From Chloroflexota bacterium (GTDB taxonomy: Bacteria; Chloroflexota; Ktedonobacteria; Ktedonobacterales; Ktedonobacteraceae): DNA of 13,426 nucleotides. Below, piece by piece: positions 13,345 through 13,426 of the stretch. The DNA lies in the NCBI GenBank assembly GCA_005881495.1, contig VBHI01000085.1, positions 1 to 13,426 of the forward strand. Direction: 5' to 3'. The position numbers and the translations under genes are program-made. Under the pieces are notes generated by a model. The model saw only the letters and a list, made by a program, of their open reading frames with translations. It did not search any database and was not told the origin of the DNA. The number at the start of each line of letters is the position of its first letter. Within the stretch, counting starts at the first letter, position 1.

Positions 13345-13426
13345 GATCTATAAATGAGCGCGCTCTACGCCTACTTCAAAGCCTGGTTCCTTTCTTAATT
13401 ACGTCCTACATGATTCTTTCGAAATT

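Noticed and set aside
1..13426. CRISPR array
   Set aside because: No regularly spaced repeats of 20-40 bases were found; the repeats present are pairs or short tandem tracts.

Overview
This window looks like accessory chromosome from a free-living bacterium. Base composition is mixed: GC-rich genes (514-2899, 5733-6605, 9285-10188) sit beside visibly AT-richer ones (6648-7058, 8506-8922, 10992-13213). Genes change strand often, intergenic gaps are long, and one broken gene is present. The mix of small VOC, DinB, GNAT and DHFR-like genes with strong AGGAGG-type ribosome sites suits a large-genome soil bacterium such as a Ktedonobacteria-type Chloroflexota or a Bacillota. This placement is inference only; there is no rRNA or other marker gene.

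Left part (1-2899). Two minus-strand genes one base apart form an operon. The first encodes a PaaK/LuxE-like adenylate-forming enzyme. The second encodes a nine-segment membrane protein with a YD motif in TM6, GLGD in TM7 and an LALP motif before TM9. That is the signature of presenilin/signal-peptide-peptidase intramembrane aspartyl proteases, and I regard it as one of the two main discoveries here.

Middle part (2900-10188). A 1.2-kb gap holds a 137-bp element with paired inverted blocks and a small candidate ORF with a good ribosome site. It is followed by single-gene units: a GNAT acetyltransferase, a DHFR/RibD-C-like reductase, a frameshifted and truncated beta-lactamase-family gene, an SMP-30/gluconolactonase, four VOC-fold proteins scattered over both strands, a TrmO/TsaA-like tRNA methyltransferase and a DinB-like protein. 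The only clear terminator is bidirectional (8941-8982). Just after it lies a perfect 22-bp-stem hairpin inside a segment bounded by TTAA-containing 10-bp inverted repeats.

Right part (10189-13426). A repeat-rich 0.8-kb gap carrying a 21-bp palindrome precedes a DNA cytosine-C5 methyltransferase. Converging on it, with 139 bp of 3' overlap, is an iron-sulfur HhH-GPD glycosylase resembling MIG-type G:T mismatch glycosylases. The likely logic is that the methyltransferase makes 5-methylcytosine and the glycosylase repairs the T:G mismatches left by its deamination, a Vsr-like role. No restriction endonuclease is visible. A 44-codon reading frame of unknown meaning overlaps the glycosylase start by TTGA and may be the tail of a further gene.
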